The translations under genes and the position numbers were made by a program. From JBHIBA01 sp046758845 (GTDB taxonomy: Bacteria > UBA8248 > JACPRG01 > G963555815): DNA of 28,956 nucleotides. Position 1 is the first letter of the stretch, and every line of letters starts with the position of its first letter. This document shows positions 15,651-23,825 of the stretch, piece after piece. Below the pieces are notes generated by a model. The model saw nothing but the letters and a program-made list of their open reading frames with translations, did no database searches and had not been told where the DNA came from. The DNA is taken from assembly GCA_046758845.1 (NCBI GenBank), contig JBHIBA010000021.1, positions 1 to 28,956 on the forward strand, given 5' to 3'.

Positions 15651-16301
15651 CTAAACCACCCTCCCCCGCACCATCCGGATCACCGAGCGCCCCCACTGGC
15701 CCACCAGCAATTCATCGTGCGTGGCTACAACGACCGTCGTTCCGCCGGCATGGATCTGCGAAAACAACTCCATCACCTCATTGGCCAAATCCGGGTCCAG
15801 ATGACCTGTGGGCTCGTCGGCGAGAAGGATGTCCGGCCGGTTGACGAAGGCGCGGGCGACGGCGACCCGCTGCCGTTCCCCGCCCGAGAGGAGTTCCGGG
15901 CTGTCATTGATTCGCGCCCCGAGACCCACCTGATTCAAGACCAGGCGAACGCGGCGTCTGATCTCCGAGGCGGGGGCGCCGATCACCCTCATGGCGAAGG
16001 CCACGTTTTCGAAAACGGACCGTTCGGACAGCAGCCGGAAATCTTGGAAGACCACACCGATCCTTCGCCGCAGATAAGGCACCTCGCGCTGGGGCAGGCG
16101 AGAGATGTCCCGGCCATCGACCTGGATTTGGCCCCGGTCGGCGACTTCGGCCCGGTAAAGGAGCTTGAGGAGGGTCGTTTTCCCCGCTCCGCTGGGTCCC
16201 ATGATGAAAGAAAACTCCCCGCGCGGAACGTGGAGGGAGACGTCTTTCAGGGCGTCCAGGCCCCGACCGTAGGACTTATAGACATTCCTCAACAGGATCA
16301 C
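15651..16301 (-). CDS. ftsE: cell division ATP-binding protein FtsE
   Basis: This cytoplasmic ABC ATPase partners FtsX. The length is 216 residues, standard for the family. Visible motifs are Walker A GPSGAGKT (residues 35-42), the Q-loop region VVFQDFRLL (83-91), signature LSGGE (138-142), Walker B ILLADEP (158-164) and the switch histidine His195 (THDE). The N-terminus MILLRNVYKSYG is the usual FtsE start; the codon is GTG with AAGGA somewhat far upstream. The ADEPTGHLDP stretch is typical. It sits between a TPR protein gene (61 bases upstream) and ftsX. Confidence 0.97.
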   Translation of the reverse strand: MILLRNVYKSYGRGLDALKDVSLHVPRGEFSFIMGPSGAGKTTLLKLLYRAEVADRGQIQVDGRDISRLPQREVPYLRRRIGVVFQDFRLLSERSVFENVAFAMRVIGAPASEIRRRVRLVLNQVGLGARINDSPELLSGGERQRVAVARAFVNRPDILLADEPTGHLDPDLANEVMELFSQIHAGGTTVVVATHDELLVGQWGRSVIRMVRGRVV

Positions 16302-16362
16302 GAATGGATAAGTCCTTTGCGGGAATCTTGGCCGGCCCTAGGCCCGCCCCGATGCAACGCCT

Positions 16363-17664
16363 CTACGGCGCTTTCTCTTTCCTGGCCCGAATTCGTTCAA
16401 GCATCTCCTCCAGACGGCGAATCGTTTCCTCTGGTTGGGAGCCAGACTCCCGAGCGGGTTCGGAAGGCGCTCCCGCTGCGGGTCCGGGAAAGGAGGCGGG
16501 GCGCGCAGGCTCCCCAGGGGGCGGAACCTCCTCGAAGCGGACCGCCGGAGGAACGGTTGGCTCGTCGCCTCGGTCGGCCGCGATGTCGTCGAGCTTTGCG
16601 ACCCAATCTTCTCCGGCGCCTCCAACGGACTCGCCCCCGGGTTTCACCAGGTCTTCAATCTCCGACCGGGCCCCCTCTCCCCCCGCCGGGACTGAACGGG
16701 TGGAGGGCCCGTCTCCTTTAGGAGCTTCCCCCGTGGGAGTCGGCTCCGGAGAAGCCCAGCTTTTCACGTCGATATCTGCGCTCACATTGAGAAGGTCCGA
16801 ACCAAAATCCGGTCCTGCCTCTCTCGCTCCACCTCTTTCGAGGGCAGTCTCGGCTTTCTCCTCTGAGAGGGATGCGCTGGCTGTCGAGCCACTTCCGGAA
16901 AGGGACCCCTTGCCCTCCGGACCCTTCTCCAGTTCCTTGACCTTTTGCCGGATGGTTTCATCGTCCGGGTTCTCTTTCAAAATCATCCGATACGTGGTCA
17001 GGGCCTGTTGATAACGTCCCTGTTCTTCATGAAGGCGCGCCAGCGTTCGCGTGAACGTGGGGTCGGAGATATCTACGTCGGCGAGCTCCGGGAACGGGCT
17101 TTCCCGGAAGGTTTGCAAACGCCCGACTCGCCCGGCCCCCCGCTTGTCTCCGCCCGGGGCAACCTCCTGGCCCGCGTTTTCAGCCGGCAGGTCCTCCATC
17201 CTCTCCGCGCTGCGGGTCCAGTCCGTCTCCGTGGCGGCGGCTTTCCCGGCGGCTCCGATGGACTCGAGGCCTTCGAGGGCCTCGCGGTCGCCCGGGACGA
17301 GCCAGAGGATTTCTTCGTAGGCCTTTCTGGCCCGATCCAGGTTTTCGGAATCTCGGTAAAGGTCCGCCAGCGCCCGGCGGGCGATGAGATTGGTCGGCGA
17401 TACCTGGAGGACGACCTCCAGCTCTTCTTGGGCTTCTTTCGGATGGCCGCATTTGAGGAGAAGCAATCCCAGGAGGACTCTTGCGCTCAGATAGTCCGAG
17501 TGGTGCGCCAATCCGGCCCGGCAAACCTCCAGGGCCTTCTCGTACATCCCCGCCCGGCGGTAGCGGTTGGCGAAGACAAGAAATTCGTGTCCTTTCAGTT
17601 TCCCCAGATATGCGTCTCCGGCCCCGCCGGCCGCACGTCCTTTTCTTCGCCTTCTTCCTTTCAC
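16363..17664 (-). CDS. TPR protein heading the ftsEX operon
   Basis: This 433-residue protein has no signal peptide and starts with a strongly basic stretch (KGRRRRKGR). Residues about 20-135 form tandem TPR-like helices (GMYEKALEVCRAGLAHHSDY, ENLDRARKAYEEILWLVPGD). A further TPR-like unit lies near 208-245 (EQGRYQQALTTYRMILKENP). The region from about 250 to 410 is long, rich in Gly, Pro, Glu and Ser, and probably disordered. The last 25 residues form a short coiled coil (RRLEEMLERIRARKEK). It is likely cytoplasmic and a protein-interaction scaffold. Position at the head of ftsE-ftsX-envC-ctpA suggests a division or envelope link, but that rests on context only. Start is GTG with AGGGA nearby. 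A similar design (TPRs plus C-terminal helix) occurs in gliding and pilus accessory proteins. Confidence 0.82.
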   Translation of the reverse strand: MKGRRRRKGRAAGGAGDAYLGKLKGHEFLVFANRYRRAGMYEKALEVCRAGLAHHSDYLSARVLLGLLLLKCGHPKEAQEELEVVLQVSPTNLIARRALADLYRDSENLDRARKAYEEILWLVPGDREALEGLESIGAAGKAAATETDWTRSAERMEDLPAENAGQEVAPGGDKRGAGRVGRLQTFRESPFPELADVDISDPTFTRTLARLHEEQGRYQQALTTYRMILKENPDDETIRQKVKELEKGPEGKGSLSGSGSTASASLSEEKAETALERGGAREAGPDFGSDLLNVSADIDVKSWASPEPTPTGEAPKGDGPSTRSVPAGGEGARSEIEDLVKPGGESVGGAGEDWVAKLDDIAADRGDEPTVPPAVRFEEVPPPGEPARPASFPGPAAGAPSEPARESGSQPEETIRRLEEMLERIRARKEKAP

Positions 17665-17937
17665 CCGTTCCCTACCCCGCTGGGAGGCCCCATCGCCTTC
17701 GACCCCAATCCGCCCTCAACTTAGCAGACGGGTTTCCAGATCCGCAACCTCGTTTTTTCCCCGAGAGAATGTTGACCGGTTCAGGCGGGGCCTCGGGGCG
17801 GCTGGCGTTTCCCCGGTAGCCCTCTCGCGGCGGTCGGGGGGTTCCCCGCCTTCGTTCGCGACGGGCGCCGAGGACTTCCCATCGGAACGCCCGACGCAGC
17901 CGGCCCGAGGACGCTTGTCAGCGGCCCCGGACTTGAC

Positions 17938-17966
17938 TTGAAAACAAGAACTTAACACGATAAAGT
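17938..17966 (+). promoter_or_regulatory. recA promoter candidate
   Basis: TTGAAA at 17938-17943 (5 of 6 to consensus) and TAAAGT at 17961-17966 (4 of 6) have a 17-base spacer. Transcription would begin near 17973, about 44 bases before the recA ATG. An overlapping TTGACT at 17933 gives a worse spacing. Confidence 0.5.
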
Positions 17967-17969
17967 GTT
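17954..17969. promoter_or_regulatory. dyad over the recA -10, possible SOS operator
   Basis: AACAC at 17954-17958 and GTGTT at 17965-17969 are exact inverted repeats around GATAAA, covering the presumed -10. An outer GAAC (17948-17951) and GTTC (17975-17978) add loose symmetry. A LexA-type repressor site would be expected here, but the sequence matches neither the E. coli CTG-N10-CAG box nor the Gram-positive GAAC-N4-GTTC box. No lexA gene is in the window. Confidence 0.35.
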
Positions 17970-18016
17970 GTACGGTTCTGGGATCATACTGGAGTTCGGG
18001 CGAGGAGAGATTTGGG

Positions 18017-19072
18017 ATGGAGTCGGTTTCGGATCCAAAGGGGAGAGCCCTGGCGACGGCCTTCTCGCAAATTGAGCGTCAATTCGGGAAAGGAGCCATC
18101 ATGCGCCTGGGGGATGCGCCCCCCCTGGCGGACATCCCGGTCATTTCCACCGGCTCGATCTCGCTGGACGCGGCGCTGGGGATCGGAGGCGTGCCGCGCG
18201 GGCGCGTCGTGGAGATCTTCGGCCCGGAGTCGTCCGGCAAGACTACCCTCGCCCTTCACATCGTGGCGCAGGCCCAAAAGGGGGGCGGCATCGCCGCCTT
18301 CGTCGATGCCGAGCACGCCCTCGATCCGCGCTACGCGGCGAAGCTCGGTGTGGTCACGGACGACCTGGTCATCAGCCAGCCCGATTCAGGCGAGCAGGCC
18401 CTGGAGATCACTGAGGTCCTGGTGCGCAGCAGCGCCCTGGACGTCGTCGTCCTGGACTCCGTAGCCGCCCTGGTGCCCAAGGCGGAGCTCAGCGGGGACA
18501 TGGGGGATTCCCACATGGGCCTCCAGGCGCGTCTGATGTCTCAGGCCCTGCGAAAGCTGACCGGCAGCATCAGCAAGTCGAAGACGTGCGTGATTTTCAT
18601 CAACCAGATCCGGATGAAGATCGGCGTCATGTTCGGAAACCCGGAAACCACCCCGGGCGGCAACGCGCTGAAGTTCTACTCCTCCATCCGCATGGACATC
18701 CGGCGCATCTCGGCCATCAAAGAAGGGGGCGAGGTCGTAGGCAACCGCACGCGCGTCCGGGTCGTCAAGAACAAGTTGGCCGCTCCCTTCCGCCACGCCG
18801 AATTCGACATCCTGTACCATCAGGGAATCTCCAAGTCGGGAGACCTGATCGATCTTTCGGCGGAAATGAACCTGGTCAAGAGGAGCGGGGCCTGGTTCTC
18901 TTACGAAAATCAACGAATCGGACAGGGACGGGAGAACGCGCGCCGGTTTCTCGAGGAGAATCCCGAGGTCATGGACGCGCTCGAAGACCGGGTCCGTGAG
19001 AACCTCGGACAAAAGCCCCGGTCGGCGCCCTCCCCCGAAGAAGAGCCGCATTCTGAGAAGTCCAGCGTTTAA
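18017..19072 (+). CDS. recA: recombinase RecA
   Basis: RecA forms filaments on single-stranded DNA, drives strand exchange and triggers LexA-type self-cleavage. The 351-residue protein shows the N-terminal helix (ATAFSQIERQFGKGAIMRLG), Walker A GPESSGKT (69-76), FVDAEHALDP with the catalytic Glu near 99, Walker B VVVLDSVAAL (143-152), loop 1 around DMGDSHMGLQARLMSQALRK, and loop 2 INQIRMKIGVMFGNPETTPGG. The C-terminal tail is rich in Glu and Ser, as usual. The ATG start has GAGGAGA 8 bases upstream. It is the first gene of a rightward unit with recX 19 bases downstream, and divergent from the TPR-ftsEX operon. Confidence 0.99.
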   Translation: MESVSDPKGRALATAFSQIERQFGKGAIMRLGDAPPLADIPVISTGSISLDAALGIGGVPRGRVVEIFGPESSGKTTLALHIVAQAQKGGGIAAFVDAEHALDPRYAAKLGVVTDDLVISQPDSGEQALEITEVLVRSSALDVVVLDSVAALVPKAELSGDMGDSHMGLQARLMSQALRKLTGSISKSKTCVIFINQIRMKIGVMFGNPETTPGGNALKFYSSIRMDIRRISAIKEGGEVVGNRTRVRVVKNKLAAPFRHAEFDILYHQGISKSGDLIDLSAEMNLVKRSGAWFSYENQRIGQGRENARRFLEENPEVMDALEDRVRENLGQKPRSAPSPEEEPHSEKSSV

Positions 19073-19091
19073 GAAACCCCGGCGGGTCTTT

Positions 19092-19679
19092 ATGTCCCCC
19101 GTGCGCCGAAGGAGACGGCCCCCTTCTCCTTCCCCGGCCGGCTTGACACCCTCGGAGTTTGAGTCCGCCAAAGCAGACGCCTATCGGTTGATTGCCAGGC
19201 GCACCCGGACCCGGAACGAGATCCGCGGCAGGCTCCGCCAGCGGGGACACCGAGAGGACGTCATCGAACAGACCCTAGCTGACCTCGCCGACCTGGGCTA
19301 CCTGGACGACAGCGCATTCGCCCGAGAGTGGTGCCGTTACAGGTTGGAGGGCCGTCCCCTCGGCGTTCGGGGCCTTCGCCGGGAATTGTTTGAAAAGGGG
19401 GTGCCCGCGGACATCGCCGAAGGGGCGGTCAAAGAGGTGTTCGAAAACGTGGACGAGGCCGAGCTGGCCAAACGCCTTGCGATGCAGCGCGTGGAAAAGG
19501 GTCTCGACGTTCAGAACGCCAAAGGCATCCGACAAATGAGAGACTTTCTCCTGCGCCGGGGATTTTCCATCAACTCGGTGAACGAAGCCCTCGCAGCCGC
19601 TGGGGGCACATGGACGCACGGGTCATCGACCACAAGCCCGCAATGGAGCGGACCGGAAAAAGGGATCTATGAAAACTGA
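19092..19679 (+). CDS. recX: RecA regulatory protein RecX
   Basis: RecX caps or destabilises RecA filaments. The protein has 195 residues from the ATG at 19092, chosen because it follows the recA stop by 19 bases; the frame is open upstream inside recA, but that portion is only basic filler. After an Arg/Pro-rich leader, the three-helix RecX repeats appear: AYRLIARRTRTRNEIRGRL, GYLDDSAFAREWCRYRLEGR with LGVRGLRREL, then IRQMRDFLLRRGFSINSVNEAL. The last 25 residues (after EALAAAGG) are Ser/Thr/Gly-rich and not family-like. The stop overlaps the next gene's start by 11 bases (ATG at 19669), implying translational coupling. Confidence 0.93.
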   Translation: MSPVRRRRRPPSPSPAGLTPSEFESAKADAYRLIARRTRTRNEIRGRLRQRGHREDVIEQTLADLADLGYLDDSAFAREWCRYRLEGRPLGVRGLRRELFEKGVPADIAEGAVKEVFENVDEAELAKRLAMQRVEKGLDVQNAKGIRQMRDFLLRRGFSINSVNEALAAAGGTWTHGSSTTSPQWSGPEKGIYEN

Positions 19680-20967
19680 CGGTGACGCCTTCAACAGAAA
19701 TCGGCCCCTTCGGGGCGGACGGGCTCTTCGCATCCGAGGAGCCGTAGCAATCATCGTCTTGGCCGCATTCTGCTGGGCCCCCTCCTCCGCGCGGGCGATC
19801 AGCCTTGAGTCCGGTGGAACGCCCCAGCCCCAACAACTCGGCATCCTGACGCCCGAGGAGTTCCCCCTGGTCGCCAAAGGGGTTCGATGGCTCTATGACG
19901 GCTATTACGATAAAGCGGCCAAGGAGTTCGACCTCCTGAGGTCGCTGATCCCGGAAAGCCCGGCCGGGGAGTTGGGCCGGGTTCTGCCGGACGCCGTTCG
20001 GCTCCGTGAAGACCCGGACAACCGAAAGGTTCAAGAGTCTCTGGAGAAGGGGCTCGCCGTTGTTGAGAAAAAGGCCCGGACCCTCCTGAAGACGAACTCT
20101 GAGGACATACGCGGTCTCTTCTATATCGGCGCGGCCCACTTCCTGCGGTCTCAGGCGCTCCGCCACCGCCGCTCCCACTGGAACGCGCTGCAGGAACTCC
20201 GGGCCGCGCGAAAGTACCTGGCCCGCGTGGTTGAACGGCGGCCGGATGCCTGGGAGGCCTACGTGGGTCTCGGGGGATACAACTACTTCATGGACGCGCT
20301 GCCCGCTTTCGCCAATTTCGTCCGTTGGATCCTGCTCTTACCCGGAGGAAGCCGCGAAAGGGGACTTCAGCAGCTCGAACTGGGCAGAGATCACAGCGTC
20401 CTCCTCGGCCCGCTGGCCCAGAACATGCTCCTGGCGGTTTACTCCGCCTACGAGAATAAGCCGCAGCAGGCGGAGGCCATGGCCCTGTCCCTTCACCAAA
20501 AGTTTCCGAACAACCCCTGGTTTCACCTCAATCTCGGATATACCTATCTTTCCGGTCCGAGGCGAACGAAAAAGGCCGTGGGGACCTTCCAGGAGGTGCT
20601 GGAACGGGCGCGCAGCGGCCATCCGAACTTCATCCGGGAAATTACCGACCGCGCCCGCCTCGGCCTCGTGTTCGCCTATAGCCGACTCGGGAACGAATCC
20701 CAAGTACGCAAGATTGCCGGGGAGCTACTCGCCCGCCCGTCCGTCCGGCCCAAGTATGTCACGCCGATGACCGACCTGATTCTCGGACAACAGATGGCCA
20801 AAGACGGGGACCCGCAGGGGGCGAGGGTCAGGTTCGCCCGCGTCATGAAAGTCAAGGACTGGGGCCACTTTGACTGGCGGGCGCGGCTGTTGGGTTTTGA
20901 CTCAGGAGAAGAGGTCCGCCAACGCGCCAACTCCCTCCTGAAGGATCTAGCGAATAATTCCCACTGA
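19669..20967 (+). CDS. secreted TPR-repeat protein
   Basis: The 432-residue protein has an N-terminal signal: a basic leader with several Arg, hydrophobic AVAIIVLAAFCWA, and probable cleavage after SSARA near residue 43. The rest is helical. Recognisable TPR-like units are GVRWLYDGYYDKAAKEFDLL (from about residue 70), SRGAH-type helices around 145-200, and PWFHLNLGYTYLSGPRRTKK with GTFQEVLERARSG near 285-315. The middle segment GGYNYFMDALPAFANFVRWI is membrane-like or an aromatic-rich helix pair; related hypothetical TPR proteins have the same core. No enzymatic motif is seen. ATG with AAGGG just upstream; the start overlaps recX by 11 bases, yet a secreted protein has no obvious link to RecA, so coupling may be coincidental compaction. 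Confidence 0.82.
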   Translation: MKTDGDAFNRNRPLRGGRALRIRGAVAIIVLAAFCWAPSSARAISLESGGTPQPQQLGILTPEEFPLVAKGVRWLYDGYYDKAAKEFDLLRSLIPESPAGELGRVLPDAVRLREDPDNRKVQESLEKGLAVVEKKARTLLKTNSEDIRGLFYIGAAHFLRSQALRHRRSHWNALQELRAARKYLARVVERRPDAWEAYVGLGGYNYFMDALPAFANFVRWILLLPGGSRERGLQQLELGRDHSVLLGPLAQNMLLAVYSAYENKPQQAEAMALSLHQKFPNNPWFHLNLGYTYLSGPRRTKKAVGTFQEVLERARSGHPNFIREITDRARLGLVFAYSRLGNESQVRKIAGELLARPSVRPKYVTPMTDLILGQQMAKDGDPQGARVRFARVMKVKDWGHFDWRARLLGFDSGEEVRQRANSLLKDLANNSH

Positions 20968-21054
20968 AAAATCGGAGAACCGGCCTGACCGTGCCCCGTC
21001 CCTGGGTTGAATCGGCGGCGAATTCCGTGAGTCCCCATTGTCAATTCCCGCCCC

Positions 21055-21612
21055 ATGGCGCAGAGAGCTTGCGCTGGCGCTGTCCGGTTTGAACGGACTG
21101 AAAGTGGGTCTTCATCTATCAAGTTGAACGAACCGCGTCTTTCACCGCCTCAATTCGCCGCAATGGAGTTCCTTCCGAGGATCCCGGGCGCTTCCGGTTG
21201 GCAGCCCTGGGTCCGTGAGGGAAAACCCGTCCGATCCGTTTGGGGGACGGCCCGGTCCGGGACTTACATCCTGGAGCTTCATCTGGGAAGGGGCGTCCAT
21301 CTGGATGTGGGGGCGTTGGGCCGGCGAAAATTTCCCCCTGGCCGCTACGTTTATGTCGGCCGGGCGATGCGGGGGCTCGAAGCCCGACTCGCCCGCCATC
21401 TGCGCAGGGTGAAGGCCCGGCCCAGATGGCACATCGATTCCTTTCGAGCCCGGGCGAGACTCGTCAGCCTTTCCGTTTTTCGGTCCGCCGACCCCTCTCT
21501 CGAGTGCGAGACCAGCGCACGGCTCCACGCAGGCGGAGGACGGGTCGAGGTCCCCGGATTCGGCTCCTCCGATTGCGCGTGCCCTTCTCATCTGTTTTTC
21601 TATCCGCAGTAG
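21055..21612 (+). CDS. DUF123 / GIY-YIG-like domain protein
   Basis: The C-terminal 120 residues match DUF123, a GIY-YIG-like fold found alone or fused to endonuclease III in some archaea and bacteria. The motif reads SGTYILELHL, then LGRRKFPPGRYVYVGRAM, GLEARLARHLR and RPRWHIDSF, and near the end PGFGSSDCACPSHLFFYP. It is presumed to act on nucleic acid, but the activity of this family is not established. The start is uncertain: the ATG at 21055 gives 185 residues, and an ATG at 21163 gives 149, nearer the bare domain; neither has a clear ribosome binding site. It stands alone, 87 bases after the TPR gene. Confidence 0.8.
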   Translation: MAQRACAGAVRFERTESGSSSIKLNEPRLSPPQFAAMEFLPRIPGASGWQPWVREGKPVRSVWGTARSGTYILELHLGRGVHLDVGALGRRKFPPGRYVYVGRAMRGLEARLARHLRRVKARPRWHIDSFRARARLVSLSVFRSADPSLECETSARLHAGGGRVEVPGFGSSDCACPSHLFFYPQ

Positions 21613-21716
21613 AAACTGAAGCGCTTTCGGTTGCCGTCTTTCCCGGACGAACGGTTCTCGACTGACGGGTGAACCGCCCGTCCAGCAGGTTCCTTCCGTG
21701 ACCCGGAGGACACGCC

Positions 21717-22412
21717 CTGTCGGTTTACGCCTACCTCATTGGAAGCCTCACGCTCCTGGTTCTCTTCGGGCTCCTCTACCTCCTCCGTCCGGGCGGACGG
21801 AGGCCCATGTGGTGGACGGGCCTGACGATGGCTCCGGTGGGCCCCCTCAGCGAGTATTGGCACACCCGGGATTACTGGAAACCTGTCCACCTTCTGGGAT
21901 GGAAGGTGGGGCATTGGAGGTTCGGCGTGGAAGACCTCCTGTTCGGGTTCGCATTTGCGGGGATTTCGGCGGGTGTGTTTGTGTGGCTGTCGGAAAAGCG
22001 GACAAAGAGGAAGAAAACCGCTTCGGCGGGCCGAGTGAGTCCCGCACGGATGGCCTTTTGGGCGGCCTTGCTGTTAGCCCTCCTCGCTCTCGGAACGGAC
22101 GGCGCCGGGTGGAATTCGACTTACTCGAGTATGGCCGCGTTCATTGCCTTATCCGCGTTGTTCCTGTTCCAAAACCCTACACGGCTCGGCCCCGCCCTTG
22201 CCACGGGGGGGATCGCCGCCTGTTCGATGTGGGTCTTTTACGGGGCGTTCTTCACCCGGGTCTTTCCGGAGATATTTACGCAGTGGTGGATGCCGGCCGC
22301 ACTGACTGGTTTCGCCTTCCTCGGAGTGCCCATCGAGGAGCCCATCTGGGCCTTTTTCGCGGGGGCCTTCTGCGGACTCCTCTATCCCCACTTGCTCGGG
22401 CCAAAAAGGTAG
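21717..22412 (+). CDS. polytopic membrane protein resembling lycopene cyclase domain, CTG start
   Basis: From a CTG at 21717 the protein is 231 residues with about seven hydrophobic segments. The CTG has GGAGGA 7 bases upstream and gives an extra N-terminal membrane helix (SVYAYLIGSLTLLVLFGLLY); an in-frame TGA at 21699 prevents any earlier start. The first conventional start is the ATG at 21807, which would lose that helix. The protein seems to be two similar halves, each ending with an acidic pair before a helix: FGVEDLLFGFAFAG (about residues 77-90) and GVPIEEPIWAFFAGAF (about 205-220). The P-x-E-E motif on a membrane helix and the two-repeat plan are those of the CrtYcd/CrtYc-d lycopene cyclase domain. 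No carotenoid genes are nearby, so the reaction is only a guess. An amidohydrolase gene follows. Confidence 0.6.
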   Translation: MSVYAYLIGSLTLLVLFGLLYLLRPGGRRPMWWTGLTMAPVGPLSEYWHTRDYWKPVHLLGWKVGHWRFGVEDLLFGFAFAGISAGVFVWLSEKRTKRKKTASAGRVSPARMAFWAALLLALLALGTDGAGWNSTYSSMAAFIALSALFLFQNPTRLGPALATGGIAACSMWVFYGAFFTRVFPEIFTQWWMPAALTGFAFLGVPIEEPIWAFFAGAFCGLLYPHLLGPKR

Positions 22413-22508
22413 GAGCGGACGGTAGAATGGTCGGGCTTGGTCATGCTCGCCCAGGGCCAATTCCGGTTCAGTGAATTTTTTATTGGAGACCCCCGGAGGA
22501 GGACGGCG

Positions 22509-23825
22509 ATGGCGCAGTCTTTGGCGATTCGTGGAGCCACCCTCGTGACACTGGACCCCGAGGTTGGGGTGATCCCGGCGGGACTCCTCACGCTCGAGGG
22601 CGACCGGATCAAGGAGGTCGGGGCCGACAACGGCGAAGACCCCAAGGCCGATGAATGGATCGACGGACGGGGACGGGTTGCCCTCCCCGGTTTCGTCAAC
22701 GCCCACGTGCATACCCGGCCCGTCCGCGCCCTGGGCGACGGACTTCCGGTGCCCGATTGGCACACCCGTTACGCCGACGGCGTCAGCCTCGTCATGGACG
22801 ATGAGGACTCACGGGCCGGCGCCCTCCTGGCCTTCGGAGAATGCCTCCTGGCGGGCTATACGTCCGCCTTGGCCATGCCGGTGAAACCCCGGGGCTGCTT
22901 TCGCGGAGCCGTCGAAATCGGCGTCCGTGCGGCAGTCGCCCCGCACGTCTCCGACCGCCCGGACTCCGCCGGAGCGAGCGACACGGTGGAGGACAACCAG
23001 GCCCTCATACAGCAATGCGGGACGTCTGCGGACGGAAGAGTTCATTCCTGGGTGGGTTTCGACGTCCTGGCCGGGTGCAGCGACGAGATGATCCGGGCAA
23101 TGAGGCGGGAAGCCGACCGGCACGGCGTTCGCATCCACGGCCACCTGAGCGAGCACCGCGCAGAAGTGGACTACGCGCTGGAACGCTGGGGGAAGCGGCC
23201 CGCGCAGGCCCTCCAAGACCTGGGCCTTCTAAGTCCCGATGTCGTCCTCGCCCATTGCGTCCAGATCGACCGGGAGGAAATCGACGTCCTCGCCCGCTCG
23301 GGCGCCCACGTCGCCCACAATCCCGTCTCCAACATGAAGTTCGCCAGCGGGGCCGCCCCGGTTCCGGCGTTGCTGGAGGCTGGAGTGACCGTCGCCCTCG
23401 GCACAGACGGGATGCTCTCGACCTACCGGCTGGACCCATTCGAAACGATGCGCCACACGCTCGCGCTTCACCGTCTCGTGGCGGGGGACGCCGCGGCCCT
23501 GCCCACAGAGAAGGTTTTGGAGATGGCCACCGTCTACGGGGCTCGGGCCCTCGGAGTCGAGGCGGGAAGGCTCTCGCCGGGCCTCAAGGCCGATGTGACC
23601 CTCCTCGACACGAGGCGGCTCCACCTGGCGCCCCGCGCCCACGGGGTTCATGACAACCTGATCGCGCTTCTCGTCTGGTCGGCCGCCGCCGCGGACGTGG
23701 AAACCGTAATCGTCAACGGCAAGGTGGTCGTGCGGGATCGGAAGCTCACGCTCGCGGACGAAGCGGCGGTCCGCCGGCAGGCGCAAGAGGCTTGCGACCG
23801 GATCCTTTCACGGCTGAAAGATTGA
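22509..23825 (+). CDS. amidohydrolase, TRZ/ATZ-type deaminase-like
   Basis: This 438-residue TIM-barrel metal hydrolase belongs to the amidohydrolase superfamily group with S-adenosylhomocysteine/methylthioadenosine deaminase and triazine hydrolases. Metal ligands are visible: His66 and His68 (NAHVHTRP), His212 (HGHLSEH, with Glu215), His249 (LAHC) and Asp300 (GTDG). The flanking beta-sandwich parts are at the ends (LAIRGATLVTLDPEVG; VETVIVNGKVVVRD). The HNPVSNMKFASG stretch is the family's substrate loop. After GTDG it reads MLSTYRLD, where MtaD-type deaminases usually have SNNDLD-like residues, so the substrate may differ. Start is the ATG at 22509 with GGAGGAGG upstream; the frame is open to 22437 but lacks a better site. 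It is 96 bases after the membrane protein, on the same strand. Confidence 0.9.
   Translation: MAQSLAIRGATLVTLDPEVGVIPAGLLTLEGDRIKEVGADNGEDPKADEWIDGRGRVALPGFVNAHVHTRPVRALGDGLPVPDWHTRYADGVSLVMDDEDSRAGALLAFGECLLAGYTSALAMPVKPRGCFRGAVEIGVRAAVAPHVSDRPDSAGASDTVEDNQALIQQCGTSADGRVHSWVGFDVLAGCSDEMIRAMRREADRHGVRIHGHLSEHRAEVDYALERWGKRPAQALQDLGLLSPDVVLAHCVQIDREEIDVLARSGAHVAHNPVSNMKFASGAAPVPALLEAGVTVALGTDGMLSTYRLDPFETMRHTLALHRLVAGDAAALPTEKVLEMATVYGARALGVEAGRLSPGLKADVTLLDTRRLHLAPRAHGVHDNLIALLVWSAAAADVETVIVNGKVVVRDRKLTLADEAAVRRQAQEACDRILSRLKD

Larger units (their letters stand above)
17665..18016. other. divergent control region between TPR-ftsEX operon and recA
   Basis: No gene is seen. The recA-proximal 90 bases are A/T-richer than the surroundings and hold the promoter and dyad listed separately. 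The remaining left side, about 17665-17930, is GC-rich with no clear promoter for the leftward operon that I can see. Confidence 0.6.

Noticed and set aside
20968..21162. Possible tRNA or small RNA around GGTTGAATC
   Set aside because: No acceptor-stem pairing or anticodon arm could be built; the TPsiC-like string is isolated.
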